58,942 nt of DNA from Janthinobacterium sp. GW458P (lineage in GTDB: Bacteria; Pseudomonadota; Gammaproteobacteria; Burkholderiales; Burkholderiaceae_D), in the NCBI RefSeq assembly GCF_002127585.1, contig NZ_NEGZ01000006.1, positions 95,267 through 154,208 on the forward strand, written 5' to 3'. Numbering within the stretch: position 1 is the first letter of the stretch; the number at the start of each line of letters is the position of its first letter. The notes under the pieces were generated by a model, which was given only the letters and a program-made list of their open reading frames with translations, made no database searches and had not been told where the DNA came from. The position numbers were made by a program, and so were the translations under genes. Below, in pieces: positions 57,801-58,942 of this stretch.

Positions 57801-58942
57801 CTCAGCTTGTCGGCGCGCTTGACGAAGACCATGGCCGGGATGTTTTCGATGATGGTGGCGAACAGGTGCTTGGAGCGGCGAAATTCCGCTTCCGCGCGCT
57901 TGCGCTCGCTAATGTCCAGCCACAGGCAGGAGACGCCCAGCAATTGCTGTTCCGGCCCGAAGATCGGGTGGCAGGAAACGACCCAGTGGCTGATCTGCTC
58001 GCGCTGCTGCCCGCTATGGCCCTTCAACTCCATGTCGACGATGGGCGCGCCCGTTTCCAGCACCTGGCGCAGGCAGCGCTCCACTTCCGCGCGCACGGCC
58101 TCGTCGTACAGCATGGCGCCCACGGCACGGCCCAGGTGCTGCGTCACGCTGGCCCCGTTGATGGCGGCCAGGTACTGGTTGATCATGACGATGTGCAGCT
58201 CGCGGTCGACGAACAGCATGCCGATGGGCGCTGTCGCGTACACGGTTTCCAGCAGGCGCGTGGATTTCTCCAGGGCCAGCGTGCGTTCGGCCACCAGGCT
58301 TTCGAGCTGGGTGCGGTGGCGCCGCAGGTCGCGCTCCAGCGCACCCAGGGCGTCGGCCATGTCGGCCGATTCGCGGTCCGAGTGTTTGCTCAATATCAAA
58401 GGCTTGCCCTGCGCCAGCGCCTGGATCTGCTGCGTCAGTTCGTGCTGGGTGCGCGCCAGGCGCCCGCCCACGCGCCAGGCCAGCGCGTAGGCGGCGCCCA
58501 GCAGCAGGGCCAGGATCAGGGAACCCGTGACGACCGAGCGCAGCAGGGCGTCGGCCACCGTGCTCGTGCGTATCGTGACGGCCACCGTCCAGCCGTCGCC
58601 GCGCGCCCGGTGAAAGCCCGTGTAGACGTCGATGCCTTCCAGCGAGGCGTGGCGCAGCACGCCTTCGCGCGCCTGGCGCATCGCCTCGAGCAGGGGCGCC
58701 GCGCTGCGCTGGCCCACGTAGCGCTGCGGCGCCAGGGTGCGCGCCACGTTGATGCCGTCCGCGTTGATGATGACCGCGCCCAGGTAGGGCGGCATGTTCA
58801 GGTCGCGCATCAGCATGGGCAGGTAATCGGCCGGATACAGCGCCGTGAGTACCCAGGCGCCGCCCGCGCCGCCGGGCTGGCGCGGCAGCGGCAGGTTCAG
58901 GGCCAGCTGCGGCGCGCCGTCGGCCGTCGTGAGCAGGCTGGT
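54833..58942 (-). CDS. Multi-PAS hybrid histidine kinase (5' end outside window)
   Basis: More than 1360 residues, open to the window edge. From the N-terminal side: part of a periplasmic Cache-like sensor ([40 protein letters not shown]), a membrane segment ([20 protein letters not shown]), three PAS domains ([60 protein letters not shown]), HisKA with phospho-His in [20 protein letters not shown], HATPase ([20 protein letters not shown]), two receivers ([33 protein letters not shown]) and a C-terminal Hpt domain ([17 protein letters not shown]). A complete phosphorelay in one chain, coupled by GTGA overlap to a diguanylate cyclase. Confidence 0.95.
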   Translation of the reverse strand, partial: TSLLTTADGAPQLALNLPLPRQPGGAGGAWVLTALYPADYLPMLMRDLNMPPYLGAVIINADGINVARTLAPQRYVGQRSAAPLLEAMRQAREGVLRHASLEGIDVYTGFHRARGDGWTVAVTIRTSTVADALLRSVVTGSLILALLLGAAYALAWRVGGRLARTQHELTQQIQALAQGKPLILSKHSDRESADMADALGALERDLRRHRTQLESLVAERTLALEKSTRLLETVYATAPIGMLFVDRELHIVMINQYLAAINGASVTQHLGRAVGAMLYDEAVRAEVERCLRQVLETGAPIVDMELKGHSGQQREQISHWVVSCHPIFGPEQQLLGVSCLWLDISERKRAEAEFRRSKHLFATIIENIPAMVFVKRADKLSFEMVNRHTELTLGRSREQLLGKTDHDFFPPQQATAFVSADRKLLATGQMVEIEQEAINTADGTTRHFTTRKVVLRDDAGRASHVLGVSIDVSERKRASEVLHATTWRLEQSERFIRTVTDNLPGMVSYWGHDLRCQFANKFYNEWFGRSSAELQGIHMSELLGQELFDVYAPHVEGVLAGRPQSFERDLLDPAGQVRHTWTNYIPDFDDNGGVRGFFVLASDVSELKRTELRLHELNEQMVRARDKAEAASVAKSEFVANMSHEIRTPMNAIIGLARLLEESPLERRERSYVGKIQMATQSLLNIVNDVLDFSKIEAGQMVLEQRRFQLERMLGSVGVLLGNSAWARGVEPVFVLDPRVPAELVGDALRVEQILINLVGNAVKFTTQGEVVLSIRSLAEDAASVTLEFSVRDTGIGIGAAEQEHIFDAFSQGDSSTSRKYGGTGLGLAICRRMVDLMGGKISVSSTLGAGSDFRFHCRFERVAELAGTAADAPARDAPQALSLLIIDDNASVRAMLEDWCAAQGWHSRSADGGAAGLALLRAHADGAQAADLVLLDAAMPGMDGISMLTEARADAQLALPPVIMLVADQDSENLEHLADSLMLAGIVSKPATPARLLAAVAAVRDGRHGSGAPSVLPVSTPLSGLLAGMRVLLVEDNEINQEVAQYILLHSGARVAVAANGRLAVDLLAHTPHAWDVVLMDLQMPVMNGYEATRAIRALGLPDLPIVAMTANAMDEDRLRAIASGMNAHVAKPIDVDDMIATLTRLVPSEAGAARNGAAPSGAPAADTPEVPASLPGIDLAAALHRFGGDYAAFLALLKRFENSQGDAVEETRRLLAAGQARQAAQLLHRVCGVAANLGATHIASLAGDAEKALKAAPPQATASLLHQLEHAMAEVIETARTLPLPRSQPLAAAPGDGQTDLRAGLADLLVLIRNNNLKALARFHALHPAIRQSDRETALAMANAIETLNFSEAERLVLDQLKREENK

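Overview
The window looks like the chromosome of a GC-rich betaproteobacterium, most likely an Oxalobacteraceae member of the Janthinobacterium/Massilia type. This is inferred from codon bias, gene families (PEP-CTERM protein, AspT-like permease, many chemoreceptors) and gene neighbourhoods; no rRNA or complete tRNA is present to confirm it.

Positions 1-14337 are an accessory region that reads best as two related integrative mobilizable elements in tandem. Element 1 has a P4-type integrase (5' end outside the window), an RSF1010-like oriT candidate, mobC, a mobA relaxase-primase gene with mobB nested out of frame inside it, then cargo (a frameshifted small gene and an AT-rich NACHT NTPase, a likely anti-phage protein). 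It closes with a 308-bp right end that finishes in a tRNA-3'-end-like sequence. Element 2 starts at that sequence with the N-terminus of another integrase, fused by deletion to the C-terminal part of a second mobA, followed by about ten small same-strand genes and a second copy of the right end. Between the small genes lie copies of an imperfect palindromic repeat (left arm like GTCCGCTTTGG, right arm like CGGCCAGAAGCGGAC). The layout resembles an integron cassette array but lacks attC consensus boxes and an integron integrase. The cargo includes proteins resembling EF-Tu domain 2, EF-G domain IV and RraB. An IS30-family element sits in the right arm of one repeat, and a 25-bp IS end sits at the same place in another.

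From 14.8 kb on the sequence looks like core chromosome: a chemoreceptor, a two-gene unit with an Sm/Hfq-like protein, two DUF2939 paralogues, a ParB-like protein, a PvdQ/penicillin-acylase-type hydrolase, a reverse-transsulfuration operon (cystathionine gamma-lyase type enzyme plus cystathionine beta-synthase), thymidine kinase, a DUF2007 protein, a Cache-domain chemoreceptor and the Prc protease.

From 30.6 to 46.3 kb six intergenic spacers each carry a copy, always on the + strand, of a ~130-bp repeat made of a promoter-like segment and a ~62-nt RNA ending in a strong terminator. This is a multicopy small-RNA family. Genes here are a membrane STAND NTPase with a long helical C-terminus, a LysR/MFS divergent pair, a pentapeptide-repeat protein, alaC, a two-gene cohesin (PEP-CTERM-anchored) and dockerin (SGNH hydrolase) unit, metE, a lipoprotein and an AspT-like transporter.

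The last part (48-58.9 kb) has an MFS exporter divergent from its TetR regulator with two palindromic operators, a VOC protein, a four-gene acyl-CoA dehydrogenase/MaoC hydratase operon, and a translationally coupled pair of a multi-PAS hybrid histidine kinase (cut by the window end) and a response-regulator diguanylate cyclase.
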